Below are positions 19,671 through 29,314 of a stretch of DNA of 64,000 nucleotides, piece after piece. Positions within the stretch are counted from its first letter, which is position 1, and every line of letters begins with the position of its first letter. Origin of the DNA: a bacterium (GTDB lineage Bacteria > Pseudomonadota > Alphaproteobacteria > Caulobacterales > Hyphomonadaceae). Under the pieces are notes generated by a model. That model did no database searches and was not told the origin of the DNA. It was given only the letters and a program-made list of their open reading frames with translations. The position numbers and the translations under genes are program-made. The stretch spans positions 124,001 through 188,000 of the forward strand of contig WGML01000001.1 of NCBI GenBank assembly GCA_016125045.1. Direction: 5' to 3'.

Positions 19671-19689
19671 GCTCCTTAACACGAGGAGC
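19671..19689 (+). other. Stem-loop in the rpsB-tsf gap
   Basis: GCTCCT (19671-19676) pairs with AGGAGC (19684-19689) over a 7-base loop in the 111-base gap between rpsB and tsf. No T-run follows. Partial attenuation or processing between rpsB and tsf is a possible role, but the 6-bp stem is short and the call is weak. Confidence 0.3.
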
Positions 19690-19750
19690 GATTGATGTTC
19701 GGTCGCGCAGCGCCGAAAGGGTGCGCGGAACAATTCAGGGAGACTTAGAG

Positions 19751-20677
19751 ATGGCGGAGATCACGGCGGCGCTGGTGAAGGCCCTGCGCGACAAGACCGA
19801 CGCCGGCATGATGGACTGCAAGCGAGCGCTCACCGAGACGGGCGGAGACCTCGAGGCTGCGGTCGACTATCTGCGCATCAAGGGTTTGTCCAAGGCTGCG
19901 AAGAAGGCGGACCGCGTGGCCGCCGAGGGTCTCGTTGCGATCTCGATCGCGGGCACGAGGGCGGCCATGGTCGAGGTGAACTCCGAGACTGATTTCGTCG
20001 CGCGCAATGAAACCTTCCAGGCGGCCGTCAAGACGATCGCCGGTGCGGCGCTGAAGTCCGCCGATGTCGAAACGATTCTTGGCGGCGCTGCGCCGTCGGG
20101 CGGAACGATTCGCGAGATGCTGCTCGGCTTGGTGGCGACGATCGGCGAAAACATGGCGCTTCGGCGGGCGGTGTCGCTCGAAGTCTCGGACGGCGTGATC
20201 GCAAGCTACGTGCACAACAAGATGGACGAGGGACTTGGACGCATCGGCGTTCTGGTCGCCCTGGAGTCAACCGGCGACAAGGCGGCGCTGAACGATCTCG
20301 GCCGTGAGATCGCGATGCATGTTGCGTCCGCCGATCCTGCTCCGATCGCCCTGACGCGTGACGCGGTGGATCCCGCGGTGATCGAACGCGAACGCGCGAT
20401 CCAGATCGAGGCGACGAAAGATTCCGGCAAACCGCCGAATGTCGTGGAAAAAATGATCGAGGGTCGGCTCCGCAAGTTCTACGAGGAGGTGGTGCTGCTC
20501 GAACAACCCATGTTCGCCGACAAGGACCGCGTGATCTCCAAGGTTGTCGACGCGCTCGCCAAGGACCTCGGCGTTCCGGTCGTGTTGAAGGGCTTCGCGC
20601 TATTCAAGCTCGGCGAAGGCGTCGAGAAACAGCAGGACGATTTCGCCGCTGAAGTGAATGCGCTCGCAAAAGGCTGA
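19751..20677 (+). CDS. tsf: Elongation factor Ts
   Basis: EF-Ts exchanges GDP for GTP on EF-Tu. The 308-residue protein has the N-terminal UBA-like domain with [20 protein letters not shown] and the core signature [16 protein letters not shown], followed by a repeat of the core fold ending in LAKG. The in-frame extension back to 19640 was rejected: the ATG at 19751 follows CAGGGAGACTTAGAG and gives the conserved [16 protein letters not shown] start. It lies downstream of rpsB and upstream of pyrH and frr, the usual order. Confidence 0.98.
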   Translation: MAEITAALVKALRDKTDAGMMDCKRALTETGGDLEAAVDYLRIKGLSKAAKKADRVAAEGLVAISIAGTRAAMVEVNSETDFVARNETFQAAVKTIAGAALKSADVETILGGAAPSGGTIREMLLGLVATIGENMALRRAVSLEVSDGVIASYVHNKMDEGLGRIGVLVALESTGDKAALNDLGREIAMHVASADPAPIALTRDAVDPAVIERERAIQIEATKDSGKPPNVVEKMIEGRLRKFYEEVVLLEQPMFADKDRVISKVVDALAKDLGVPVVLKGFALFKLGEGVEKQQDDFAAEVNALAKG

Positions 20678-20765
20678 GTTTGCTTTGCCGAAGCAGGTGA
20701 TTCCCGGCTAGGGTCACGCCGTCGGCGCCGACCAACGTCGCCGCGAGCAAGCAGAGTGTGGCGAC

Positions 20766-21503
20766 ATGAGCGACGAACCCACCGCCCTTATGTACAAGCG
20801 GGTGCTTCTCAAAGTGTCCGGCGAAGCGCTCATGGGCGAGAGCGGCTTCGGCATCGACATGGGCGCCTGCCTGAGGATCGCAGAACAAATAGTCGCGGCG
20901 AAGCAGCTTGGCGCCGAGGTTTGTCTTGTCATCGGCGGGGGTAACATCTTCCGCGGCATCACGGGCGCGGCGCACGGGATGGAGCGCGCATCGGCCGATC
21001 ATCTTGGCATGCTCGCGACGGTGATGAACGCGCTCGCCATGCAGAGCGCGCTTGAAAGCGTCGGCGTCCCCACGCGCGTGCAGTCCGCCATCGCGATGCA
21101 GGCGATCTGCGAACCCTATATCCGCAGGCGCGCCATGCGGCACATGGAGAAGGGGCGCGTCGTCATATTCGCCGCGGGCACGGGCAATCCGTTCTTTACG
21201 ACCGACACCGGAGCTGCTCTCAGGGCCGCGGAGATGAATTGCGACGCCATGCTCAAGGGCACACAGGTCGACGGCGTCTACACGGCGGATCCGAAGCGTG
21301 ACCCGAGTGCGACGCGGTATGAGCATCTTCACTATATGGATGTTCTGTCCCAGGAACTGGGCGTGATGGACGCGACCGCGATCAGCCTGATGAAGGAGAA
21401 CAGGATCCCTGTGATTGTGTTCTCCATTCATGCGAAGGGCGCATTTGCCGATGTCCTGCGAGGGGTCGGTGTCTCGACGCTCATCGATTCCCGGCGCGGT
21501 TGA
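20766..21503 (+). CDS. pyrH: Uridylate kinase
   Basis: PyrH phosphorylates UMP to UDP and is usually activated by GTP and inhibited by UTP. The 245-residue protein belongs to the amino-acid kinase fold: [18 protein letters not shown] at the N-terminus, [10 protein letters not shown] near residue 56-65, and [16 protein letters not shown] near residue 139. The ATG at 20766 follows GTGTGGCGAC. A small TGCTT/AAGCA hairpin (20681-20695) lies in the preceding 88-base gap. frr follows after 23 bases. Confidence 0.98.
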   Translation: MSDEPTALMYKRVLLKVSGEALMGESGFGIDMGACLRIAEQIVAAKQLGAEVCLVIGGGNIFRGITGAAHGMERASADHLGMLATVMNALAMQSALESVGVPTRVQSAIAMQAICEPYIRRRAMRHMEKGRVVIFAAGTGNPFFTTDTGAALRAAEMNCDAMLKGTQVDGVYTADPKRDPSATRYEHLHYMDVLSQELGVMDATAISLMKENRIPVIVFSIHAKGAFADVLRGVGVSTLIDSRRG

Positions 21504-21526
21504 ACCGAACGAAGGAGGCATCGACG

Positions 21527-22093
21527 ATGGCGGATGACGTCCAGGGGCTCATGAAGGAGTTGGAGCGTCGGATGGAAGGCGCGCTGGCCTCGCTCAAGAC
21601 CGAGTTCATGGGGCTGCGCACGGGGCGAGCCTCGGTTCACCTGTTGGATACGGTCATCGTTCCAGCCTACGGCGCGCAGACGCCTCTCAATCAGGTGGCG
21701 TCCGTGTCGGTCCCGGAGGCTCGGATGATCGCCGTCAACGTGTGGGACAAGACGCTCGTCGGAGCGGCGGACCGGGCGATTCGCGACGCGGGACTCGGGC
21801 TTAATCCGATTGTGGACGGGCAGTCTCTTCGTATTCCGATACCGCCCCTCAGCGAGGAACGCCGCGCGGAGCTTGCGAAGCTCGCGGGGAAGTATTCCGA
21901 GGCGGCGCGTGTCGCGGTCCGGAATGTGCGTCGCGACGGCATAGATGTGCTGAAGCGCAGTGAAAAAGGCGGCGTCATCAATCAGGATCAGCAAAAGTCG
22001 ATGTCTGATGATGTCCAGAAGCTGACCGACAAGTACGTCGCGAAAGTCGATGAGGCCCTGAAGGCCAAAGAAGAAGAGATCATGCAGGTTTGA
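21527..22093 (+). CDS. frr: Ribosome recycling factor
   Basis: RRF works with EF-G to split post-termination ribosomes. The 188-residue protein has the three-helix-bundle sequence of the family, including EFMGLRTGRASVHLLD and NAIR-like DGQSLRIPIPPLSEERR, and the C-terminal KYVAKVDEALKAKEEEI. The ATG at 21527 is preceded by GAAGGAGGCATCGACG, a strong ribosome site; an in-frame start at 21500 inside the pyrH end was rejected. Its TGA overlaps the TTG start of uppS. Confidence 0.98.
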   Translation: MADDVQGLMKELERRMEGALASLKTEFMGLRTGRASVHLLDTVIVPAYGAQTPLNQVASVSVPEARMIAVNVWDKTLVGAADRAIRDAGLGLNPIVDGQSLRIPIPPLSEERRAELAKLAGKYSEAARVAVRNVRRDGIDVLKRSEKGGVINQDQQKSMSDDVQKLTDKYVAKVDEALKAKEEEIMQV

Positions 22094-22842
22094 GCGATCC
22101 GGCGACATCGATCGAGAGCCAGGCACGCGTCATCGAAGTCGCGGGGCCACGCCATGTCGCGATTATCATGGATGGCAACGGCCGGTGGGCGAAGGCGCGG
22201 GGTCTGCCACGAGCGGCGGGCCACAGGGAGGGGGTTGAGGCGCTCCGTCGCGTGGTGGAGGCGTGTCGGGAGCTCGGTGTTGAGCATCTGACGGTTTTCT
22301 CATTCTCTACGGAGAACTGGCGCCGTCCACCGTCCGAGATTTCGGCCCTGTTCGATCTCTTGCGCCTCTATGTGGCGCGTGATCTCGCACGACTGCGTCA
22401 GGAGGGGGTGCGGATCAGGATCATCGGGTCTCGCGAGGGTCTGGAGCCCGATCTGCTTCGGATCATCGACGAGTGCGTGACGACCACCGGACACAACACG
22501 GCATTCAACCTGAACATCGCCTTCAACTATGGCGGCCGAGCGGAGATCGTGGAGGCCGTGCGCGCCGCCGCGCGTGCGGTTTCGCGCGGCGAGATCGCCC
22601 CTGATGCCATCGACGAGAGCTTTCTGTCGGCGTGTCTGTGGACGCGCGACCTGCCGGATCCGGACCTTCTCATCCGCACCAGCGGAGAACAACGGATCAG
22701 CAATTTTCTGCTGTGGGGCTGCGCCTACACGGAGATCGTCTTCATGGAGGAAAGGTGGCCCGACTTCGATCGCGGCTGCATGGAACGGGCGCTGGATGTC
22801 TTCAGATCCCGCCAGCGGAGGTTCGGTGGAGTCGGCGCCTGA
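22090..22842 (+). CDS. uppS: Isoprenyl transferase (undecaprenyl diphosphate synthase)
   Basis: UppS makes the C55 lipid carrier for peptidoglycan and O-antigen from farnesyl-PP and isopentenyl-PP. The 250-residue protein has IIMDGNGRWA with catalytic D28, FSFSTENWRRP near residue 78, and the C-terminal RTSGEQRISNFLLWGCAYTE. The start is TTG at 22090, overlapping the frr stop by four bases (TTGA). That overlap argues for coupled translation; no ATG gives a complete N-terminus. Confidence 0.96.
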   Translation: MSDPATSIESQARVIEVAGPRHVAIIMDGNGRWAKARGLPRAAGHREGVEALRRVVEACRELGVEHLTVFSFSTENWRRPPSEISALFDLLRLYVARDLARLRQEGVRIRIIGSREGLEPDLLRIIDECVTTTGHNTAFNLNIAFNYGGRAEIVEAVRAAARAVSRGEIAPDAIDESFLSACLWTRDLPDPDLLIRTSGEQRISNFLLWGCAYTEIVFMEERWPDFDRGCMERALDVFRSRQRRFGGVGA

Positions 22843-23692
22843 AGTGATCCCGGGTCGACGGACCCAGAAGGAGTTGCTGCTGCGGATACTGTCCGCAGCG
22901 GTGCTCGCGCCTGCGGGCCTGTGGGCCGTGTATGCCGGCGGGATTGTGCTCACCGCCGCCACCGCCGCCTGCGCTGTCGTTGCATCCTTCGAGTGGACGC
23001 GCATGGTGATCGGCCCCCCCGATCGCATGCGTCGGGGCGGCTTGAGACCGGGCGTATTCATCCTGATGGCTTTGGGAGCCGTCGCAGCGAGCGTCGCTGG
23101 AACATGGGCGCTAGAGTATGTGGCGCTCGCGTCGCTCGTCGTCGCGGGCGTTTCCTGGGGGCTCACGCGGCTCGCAGGGGGTGCTGCGTCGTCCATGGCG
23201 TTGGGCGCGCTTTATACAACGGCGCCGTTTGGTGCATTTGTGTGGATCGGAAGCGACCCGACAGACGGCAGGACCTATCTGATCTCCCTCCTGGCGATCG
23301 TATGGACCACGGATATCGCGGCCTATTTCGCTGGCCGAGGGTTTGGCGGGCCGCTCCTCTCGCCGCAGGACAGCCCAAACAAGACCTGGACCGGGGCGAT
23401 CGGCGCGCTCGTGTGTGCGGCGCTTGCGGGGGCAGCGCTCGGACGGACCTGGGCGGGAGACGTCGTGGCCTGGACCGGCTTCGCCATCATGGTCTCGGTT
23501 GTCGCTCAGGCGGGCGATCTGCTGGAGTCGCGCTTCAAGCGGATGTACGGCGTAAAGGACACTTCTGGCGTGGTTCCTGGCCATGGCGGGGTGCTCGATC
23601 GTCTTGACGCGCTGATGGCCGCATCGGTGGTTGTCGCCTTGCTGCTCCAGTTCGCAAGGTTCGCCATGCCGTCGGTGGGGCCAGGCTCGTGA
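22826..23692 (+). CDS. cdsA: Phosphatidate cytidylyltransferase
   Basis: CdsA converts phosphatidate and CTP to CDP-diacylglycerol, the precursor of all main phospholipids. The product is 288 residues if started at GTG 22826, with about seven or eight membrane helices. The family signature is near the C-terminus: SRFKRMYGVKDTSGVVPGHG, then GVLDRLDAL. The start is placed at GTG 22826 because GGAGG (22817-22821) lies five bases upstream; GTG 22844 is the alternative. It overlaps uppS by 17 bases and dxr by four (GTGA). Confidence 0.94.
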   Translation: MESAPEVIPGRRTQKELLLRILSAAVLAPAGLWAVYAGGIVLTAATAACAVVASFEWTRMVIGPPDRMRRGGLRPGVFILMALGAVAASVAGTWALEYVALASLVVAGVSWGLTRLAGGAASSMALGALYTTAPFGAFVWIGSDPTDGRTYLISLLAIVWTTDIAAYFAGRGFGGPLLSPQDSPNKTWTGAIGALVCAALAGAALGRTWAGDVVAWTGFAIMVSVVAQAGDLLESRFKRMYGVKDTSGVVPGHGGVLDRLDALMAASVVVALLLQFARFAMPSVGPGS

Positions 23693-24876
23693 GCGCGTCG
23701 GGAGAAGTTCGGGTCTCCGTTCTCGGGGCCACTGGATCGGTGGGGAGGTCAACACTCGATGTGGTGGCGCGCCCTCTGACCGCCGATCGTCACTTTCGGG
23801 TCGCCGCGCTAACAGCCCATCGAGACGTTGAGGGGCTGGCGGCGGCCGCCCTGGAAACCTCGGCGGAGTTCGCTGTGATCGCGGATCCTTCGCTCTATGG
23901 GGAGCTCAAGGGCAGGCTTCAGGGAAGCGGGGTTGAGGCGGCGGCTGGGCCGGATGCGCTCGTCGAGGCCGCTCAACGCCCGGCGGACTGTGTGGTGGCG
24001 GCGATCGTGGGCGTCGCGGGACTGCGACCTACGCTTGCAGCCGTCCGCACCGGGTGCCGCGTCGCGATCGCAAACAAGGAAAGCCTTGTCTGCGCCGGTC
24101 GTCTGATGATCGACGCCGCCCGAGCGTCAGGCGCCGTGCTGCTGCCGATCGATTCCGAGCACAACGCCATCTTTCAGGTGCTGCAGCAGAAGGCGCGGGT
24201 GTCGCAGCTCATCCTCACTGCGTCGGGCGGGCCATTTCGCGACACACCGCTCGACCAGATGCGAGCAGCCACGGTCGAGCAGGCCTGCGACCATCCGAAC
24301 TGGAAGATGGGCCCCAAGATTTCCATCGACAGCGCGACGATGATGAACAAGGGGCTCGAACTCATCGAGGCGGCCTATCTATTCGACACATCGGAGGACC
24401 GGATCGACATCGTGATCCATCCACAGTCGATTGTTCACAGTCTCGTCGCCTATGACGACGGGTCGGTGCTCGCGCAGCTTGGCATGCCGGATATGCGAAC
24501 CCCGATATCATATGCACTGGCCTATCCGCATCGGATGGCTTTGCCGGGCGTTGCGAGGCTCGATCTGGCGCGGCTCGGTCAGCTCGATTTTTCCGTTCCG
24601 GACCCTGCGCGATTTCCAGCGATCGGCCAGTCTCGCGCGGCCTGCGCCGCGGGCGGGAAGGCGTGCATCGCGCTCAATGCCGCCAATGAAGAGGCCGTTG
24701 CGGCGTTCCGTGACAAGCGGATCGGGCTGCTCGGCATCACTGAGGTGACTGGCGCGGTGCTCGAGGATACATTGCGGGCGTCCGGCGGTGGCGAACCGGA
24801 CAGTTTTGACCATATGTTCGAACTCGACGCCGCAGCGCGCCGCGGCGCGCTGCGGTGTATATCGCGTCTAAACTGA
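23689..24876 (+). CDS. dxr: 1-deoxy-D-xylulose 5-phosphate reductoisomerase
   Basis: Dxr (IspC) converts DXP to MEP with NADPH in the non-mevalonate isoprenoid pathway. The 395-residue protein has the NADPH-binding VLGATGSVGRSTLDV at the N-terminus, ANKESLVCAGRL, the metal-site LPIDSEHNAIFQ, the flexible loop SGGPFRDTP and HPNWKMGPKISIDSATMMNK. The GTG start at 23689 overlaps the cdsA stop. The later MEP enzyme IspDF is encoded in the same window at 59580. Confidence 0.98.
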   Translation: MSASGEVRVSVLGATGSVGRSTLDVVARPLTADRHFRVAALTAHRDVEGLAAAALETSAEFAVIADPSLYGELKGRLQGSGVEAAAGPDALVEAAQRPADCVVAAIVGVAGLRPTLAAVRTGCRVAIANKESLVCAGRLMIDAARASGAVLLPIDSEHNAIFQVLQQKARVSQLILTASGGPFRDTPLDQMRAATVEQACDHPNWKMGPKISIDSATMMNKGLELIEAAYLFDTSEDRIDIVIHPQSIVHSLVAYDDGSVLAQLGMPDMRTPISYALAYPHRMALPGVARLDLARLGQLDFSVPDPARFPAIGQSRAACAAGGKACIALNAANEEAVAAFRDKRIGLLGITEVTGAVLEDTLRASGGGEPDSFDHMFELDAAARRGALRCISRLN

Positions 24877-24907
24877 TCGTAGTGATCAAGAGTAAGGTTT
24901 GTCCCGG

Positions 24908-26080
24908 ATGGAAAAGCTGTTCTCGGTTCTTGCGTCCGGCATCCCGTTCTTCGTTCTGATCGGCGTTGTCGTGACCGTGCATGAACTCGGACACTACTGG
25001 GCCGGGCGCATGTTTGGCGCGGCGGCGGAATCGTTCTCGATCGGCTTTGGGCGGCCGGTTGTTCAGGTTCGCGACCGGCGCGGCACGCGCTGGCGAGTGA
25101 ACTGGCTCCCGCTGGGCGGGTTCGTGAAATTCGCGGGCGAGGCGCAGACGGCGCAGGATCTCGGCAAGGTGGAAGGCGGGCTGGTGGGTCGCGTCTATAC
25201 GGACTTGTCGCCCTGGGAGCGGATGGTCGTCTCGCTGGGCGGTCCCGCGGCGAACTTCGTGTTCGCGATCCTCGTCGCGGCGGCGCTCGCCATGACGCTC
25301 GGTGTCGCGGAAAGCAGCCAGGTGCGGGTGGGCGCCGTGAACGACGGCAGCCCTGCGGCGGCGGCTGGATTTGAGCCGGGCGACGTTTTCGTGCGCGCCG
25401 ACGGTCGGGAGGTCAGGTCTCCGGCGGATGTTCAACTCGCGACACGGCTCAGCGGCGGCGAGGAAGTCAGCTTTGTTGTCGTGCGAGACGGTGCGGAGCG
25501 GACGATCAAGGCGGTGCCGGGCACCCGGGAAGAGCGGGATGAGGCGCTGAAAACGGTTGAGAAAGTTGGCTATATCGGAATCGCGCTTGAGACTTCGGGG
25601 GTCACCTATCGTCGGTATGGTCCCATTGAGGCAATCGGCCACGGCACGGTCTGGACCGGGCAGCTCATCTCGATGACCGTGAAGGTTCTGGGCCGGATTG
25701 CGACGGGTCGCGATGGCATCGACCAGATGCGTGGGCCCGTGGGCATCTTCAACGTCGCTGACAACCTCACAGACTACCATATGAAAGGCGAGGGGACCTT
25801 TCTTCAGAAACTCGGGACCGCCTCCCTGGGGCTTCTCACGCTCGCTGCGCTGTTTTCGGTGGGGGTTGGCTTCTTCAATCTTCTTCCGATCCCGGTTCTC
25901 GACGGGGGGGCTGTGATCATGTGCCTTTATGAAGGTGTGACCGGCAAACCTGTGTCGGACGGTGTTCAGCGCGTGGGACTGACAATAGGGCTTGCAACTC
26001 TGGTGGCGTTTGCGTTGGTAGTCACTCTCAACGACTTGTTGCGTGAAGGCGGGCCGCTTGAGCTTTTGTCCCGCATGTAG
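24908..26080 (+). CDS. rseP: Site-2 intramembrane zinc metalloprotease RseP
   Basis: RseP cleaves membrane-embedded substrates such as anti-sigma factors and signal-peptide remnants. The 390-residue protein has the zinc motif H25-E26-L-G-H29 in the first helix, a PDZ domain in the middle (around residues 130-220) and the second active-site motif NLLPIPVLDGG near the C-terminus. The ATG at 24908 lies 10 bases after AAGG; a TTG at 24899 is too close to that site. It sits directly before bamA, the standard order linking envelope stress and outer-membrane assembly. Confidence 0.96.
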   Translation: MEKLFSVLASGIPFFVLIGVVVTVHELGHYWAGRMFGAAAESFSIGFGRPVVQVRDRRGTRWRVNWLPLGGFVKFAGEAQTAQDLGKVEGGLVGRVYTDLSPWERMVVSLGGPAANFVFAILVAAALAMTLGVAESSQVRVGAVNDGSPAAAAGFEPGDVFVRADGREVRSPADVQLATRLSGGEEVSFVVVRDGAERTIKAVPGTREERDEALKTVEKVGYIGIALETSGVTYRRYGPIEAIGHGTVWTGQLISMTVKVLGRIATGRDGIDQMRGPVGIFNVADNLTDYHMKGEGTFLQKLGTASLGLLTLAALFSVGVGFFNLLPIPVLDGGAVIMCLYEGVTGKPVSDGVQRVGLTIGLATLVAFALVVTLNDLLREGGPLELLSRM

Positions 26081-26136
26081 TCTTAAGGCGCTCCGGCGTC
26101 CGGACTGCACAGGACGCGTGAGTAGTGAGGGTCCGC

Positions 26137-28668
26137 ATGCGGTCTTTGTTCGCGAGCGCTCTGGCGCTGTCGGTGTCATCCGGCGCGCTGGCTGGCCTGA
26201 ACGTGTTGGGAATCGGTGGCGCCGCCTGGGCCCAGCAGGCGCCGACCGATCTGATTTCGCGCGTCGTCGTCGAGAACAACCAGCGTATCGAGGCGCGGAC
26301 GGTCGAATCCTACCTGCTCGTACGTCCGGGCGATCCGTTCGATCCTGAACGCATCGACCTGTCGCTGAAAACACTCTTCGCGACGGGCCTTTTCGCTGAC
26401 GTTCTGATCGAGCGTCGGGGGAACGATCTCGTGGTGCGCGTGATCGAGAACCCGATCATCAACCGCGTCCTGTTTGAGGGCAATTCGGCGGTCACCGAAG
26501 AAAAACTGCTTGAGGAAACGGAAGCGGAGCCGCGGGCGACCCTCACACAGTCCCGCGTGCAGCAGGACGTTCAGCGAATTCTGGAAATCTATCGCCGGGC
26601 CGGCCGGTTCGCAGCCACGGTGTCGCCGCAATACAAGCCGCTGCCGCAGAACCGGGTCGACCTGATCTTCGAAATCGATGAAGGGCCGACGACAGGCGTG
26701 CGGTCGATCAACTTCATCGGCAATGAAGCCTTCAGCGACCGCCGCTTGAGGTCCGAGATCGTGACGCGGCAGTCTCGCTGGTGGCGGTTCTTCGACTCTA
26801 ACGACAACTACGATCCGGGCCGCGTGGAGTATGATCGCGACCTCATCAGACAGTTCTATATGAATGAGGGCTATGCGGATTTTCGGGTGACGTCCGCGGT
26901 CGCGGAGCTGACGCCCGACCAGAAGGACTTCTACATCACGTACACGATCGATGAGGGACCGAAGTACAATTTCGGTGAGATCAAGGTCGAAACCCAGCTT
27001 GAGAAACTGTCCGGCGAACGGCTCGCCCTTGTGCTTCCGATGCAGGAGGGGCGGCAATACCGCAGCAAGTCGATCGAGGATGCGATCGACACCATCACAT
27101 TCGCGGCCGGCACGGCCGGTTACGCGAACGTGGACGTCGTGCCCCAGCAGCGCCGCAATCCCGACACGCAGACGGTGGACATCACTTTCGCCGTCGACGA
27201 AGGGCCCCGCGTGTACATCGAGCGTCTCGACATCGTTGGAAATACGCAGACCCTTGATCGGGTCATCCGACGGGAAGTGCGTGTCGCAGAGGGCGACGCG
27301 TTCAACCGGGTGCTTCTCGATTCTGCTCGCAGCCGCATTCGGGGGCTTGGTTTCTTCAAGGAAGTCGAGATTGAGGAAGAGGCCGGCAGCACCGACGATC
27401 GGACCGTGGTCAAGGTCAGGGTCGAAGAGGAGCCCACAGGCGAACTCGGTTTCTCCGCCGGATTTTCGTCTCAGGACGATTTCCTGTTCTCCCTGAGCGC
27501 GACGCAACGAAATTTCCGCGGCCGCGGCCAGTTCCTGTCGGCGCGGGTCCAGACCACCTCCCGCCAGCAGGATATCGAATTCCGCTTCACCGAGCCGAAA
27601 TTCCAGGACCGGAATCTGGCCGTCGGCGCCGATCTGTTCGTGACCCAGTCAGACTTCTTCGACCTCGCCGGGTTTGAGAATTCGATCGTCGGGGCTGGCG
27701 GTCGCATCCTGTTTCCGATTTCTGAATCCGACCAGCTCGGTCTTCGCTACAATCTCCGCAATGATGACCTCGCGCTTGATCCGCTCCTCACGGATTGCTC
27801 GACGGCGGCGTTTTTCCGGTCATCGCTTTGTGATCAGCAGGGAAGCCGCATCACGTCGGCGATCGGCTATTCGATCGCGTTCAACCGGACGAACGACTTC
27901 ATCGAGCCGACGCGCGGATTCAACCTCTCCTTCAGCCAGGACATTGCGGGCCTGGGCGGAGACGTGAACTATATCCGCACCGAACTGCGCGGCGCGACCT
28001 ATTACGGGCTCTTTCCCAAGATCGTGGCGAGTGCAACGCTCGATCTTGGCTATATCGAGGGCTGGAACAACGACATCGTTCGGATCAACAACCGCTTCTT
28101 CAAGGGTGGAAACGATTTCCGCGGGTTTGATGTAGCGGGCCTCGGGCCACGGGAAGTTCAGTACTTCGTGGAGACCCAAACGATCGCGCTCAATGATGGT
28201 GAAACGCCGCCCGAATTCTCCGTGCCGCAGTTCAACGATGACGGGACGCCGCGCCGAAACGATGCAGGCCAGCGCCTATTCACCTCCGCTGTTCGGGACG
28301 CAAACGGTGAGGTTCAGACCCAGACGCGGGCATTCAACGCGCTCGGCGGCAAGGCGTTCGCGATCGGCTCTTTGGAGCTCTCCTTCCCGATTCCCTACGT
28401 GCCGGATGAGCTCGGGATCGATGGAGCGTTGTTCGCCGAATTTGGCACGGTTGGCATTCTCGAGGACATCGACCGCGAGCGGCGCGCGGACGACGCTTTC
28501 AACGCGTTCCGGGTTGACGATTCGGCCAGTCTGAGGGCGAGCGCGGGCGTCAGTATCTTCTGGGACTCCCCCTTCGGTCCCGTTCGCTTCGACTTCTCCC
28601 AGATCCTCGCACGCGAGGATTACGATCGTACCGAAACCTTCCGCTTCAGCACCAATACGAGGTTCTAA
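26137..28668 (+). CDS. bamA: Outer membrane protein assembly factor BamA
   Basis: BamA inserts beta-barrel proteins into the outer membrane. The 843-residue precursor has a signal peptide with likely cleavage after AAWA (residue 32), five POTRA domains to about residue 440, and a C-terminal 16-strand barrel ending in phenylalanine. The loop-6 motif is FRGF at residues 661-664. After it comes an unusually long acidic, polar stretch of about 60 residues before NALGGK, longer than in most alphaproteobacterial BamA that I know. The ATG at 26137 is preferred over GTG 26125 because GAGG lies six bases before it and it starts at the signal peptide. Confidence 0.97.
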   Translation: MRSLFASALALSVSSGALAGLNVLGIGGAAWAQQAPTDLISRVVVENNQRIEARTVESYLLVRPGDPFDPERIDLSLKTLFATGLFADVLIERRGNDLVVRVIENPIINRVLFEGNSAVTEEKLLEETEAEPRATLTQSRVQQDVQRILEIYRRAGRFAATVSPQYKPLPQNRVDLIFEIDEGPTTGVRSINFIGNEAFSDRRLRSEIVTRQSRWWRFFDSNDNYDPGRVEYDRDLIRQFYMNEGYADFRVTSAVAELTPDQKDFYITYTIDEGPKYNFGEIKVETQLEKLSGERLALVLPMQEGRQYRSKSIEDAIDTITFAAGTAGYANVDVVPQQRRNPDTQTVDITFAVDEGPRVYIERLDIVGNTQTLDRVIRREVRVAEGDAFNRVLLDSARSRIRGLGFFKEVEIEEEAGSTDDRTVVKVRVEEEPTGELGFSAGFSSQDDFLFSLSATQRNFRGRGQFLSARVQTTSRQQDIEFRFTEPKFQDRNLAVGADLFVTQSDFFDLAGFENSIVGAGGRILFPISESDQLGLRYNLRNDDLALDPLLTDCSTAAFFRSSLCDQQGSRITSAIGYSIAFNRTNDFIEPTRGFNLSFSQDIAGLGGDVNYIRTELRGATYYGLFPKIVASATLDLGYIEGWNNDIVRINNRFFKGGNDFRGFDVAGLGPREVQYFVETQTIALNDGETPPEFSVPQFNDDGTPRRNDAGQRLFTSAVRDANGEVQTQTRAFNALGGKAFAIGSLELSFPIPYVPDELGIDGALFAEFGTVGILEDIDRERRADDAFNAFRVDDSASLRASAGVSIFWDSPFGPVRFDFSQILAREDYDRTETFRFSTNTRF

Positions 28669-28670
28669 CA

Positions 28671-29294
28671 ATGAAACTCAGATCTGTCGTTCTGGCCGCA
28701 GTCCTTGCGGGAGCCACGCTCGCAGCAGCAGGCCAAGCCAGCGCCCAGGCCAAAGTGTTCGTCGTGAATGAGGATGTCGTTCGCGCCGGAAGCAAGGTCG
28801 GCAAGGATATCGAAGCCAAGCTCGGTGAGATGCAAACGCAGGGCGTCGAAAAGCTCGGTTTGAAGACGCTCTCCGATGAGATCAAAACCGCGGAGACGGC
28901 GCTCGCTCCTCAAACGCAGAACCTGACACGCGAAGCGCTGGACAAGGACCCGGCGCTGAAAACCCGCGTCGAGGCCCTTGCGAAAAAGCAGATCGAGTTC
29001 CAGCAAAAATCGAACGCGCTGAACCAGAATTTGGGACAGCAGTCGGAAGCTGCATCTTTGATGTTCCTTCAGGCGCTTGCGCCTGCGGTGGAATATGTCG
29101 CTAAGGAAGTCGGAGCTGATGTCGTGGTGAGCTCTTCCAGCGCCTGGTACATCAAGGAGAACTTCGACATCAGCAAGAAGGTGATCGCCCGTCTCGATGC
29201 TACAACGCCGAGTCTTGAGCTTCTCCAGCAGACGCTGGCGGCGGCCCAGCAGGCGCGTCAGCCGAATGCGGCACCCGCCCCAGCCCGCCAGTAG
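28671..29294 (+). CDS. skp: OmpH/Skp family periplasmic chaperone
   Basis: Skp holds unfolded outer-membrane proteins in the periplasm before delivery to the Bam complex. The 207-residue precursor has a signal peptide cut after QASA (residue 25) and a long, charged, helical region typical of OmpH, with AKVFVVNEDVVRAG at the mature start. The C-terminus is rich in Ala, Pro and Gln. It begins two bases after the bamA stop, and the bamA-skp-lpxD order is conserved. Confidence 0.93.
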   Translation: MKLRSVVLAAVLAGATLAAAGQASAQAKVFVVNEDVVRAGSKVGKDIEAKLGEMQTQGVEKLGLKTLSDEIKTAETALAPQTQNLTREALDKDPALKTRVEALAKKQIEFQQKSNALNQNLGQQSEAASLMFLQALAPAVEYVAKEVGADVVVSSSSAWYIKENFDISKKVIARLDATTPSLELLQQTLAAAQQARQPNAAPAPARQ

Positions 29295-29314
29295 GCACGG
29301 TCAGGCTCGCTGCG

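Noticed and set aside
24737..26374. 545-codon minus-strand frame opposite dxr, rseP and bamA
   Set aside because: Shadow frame of three convincing genes; composition is Arg/Pro-rich with no motif.
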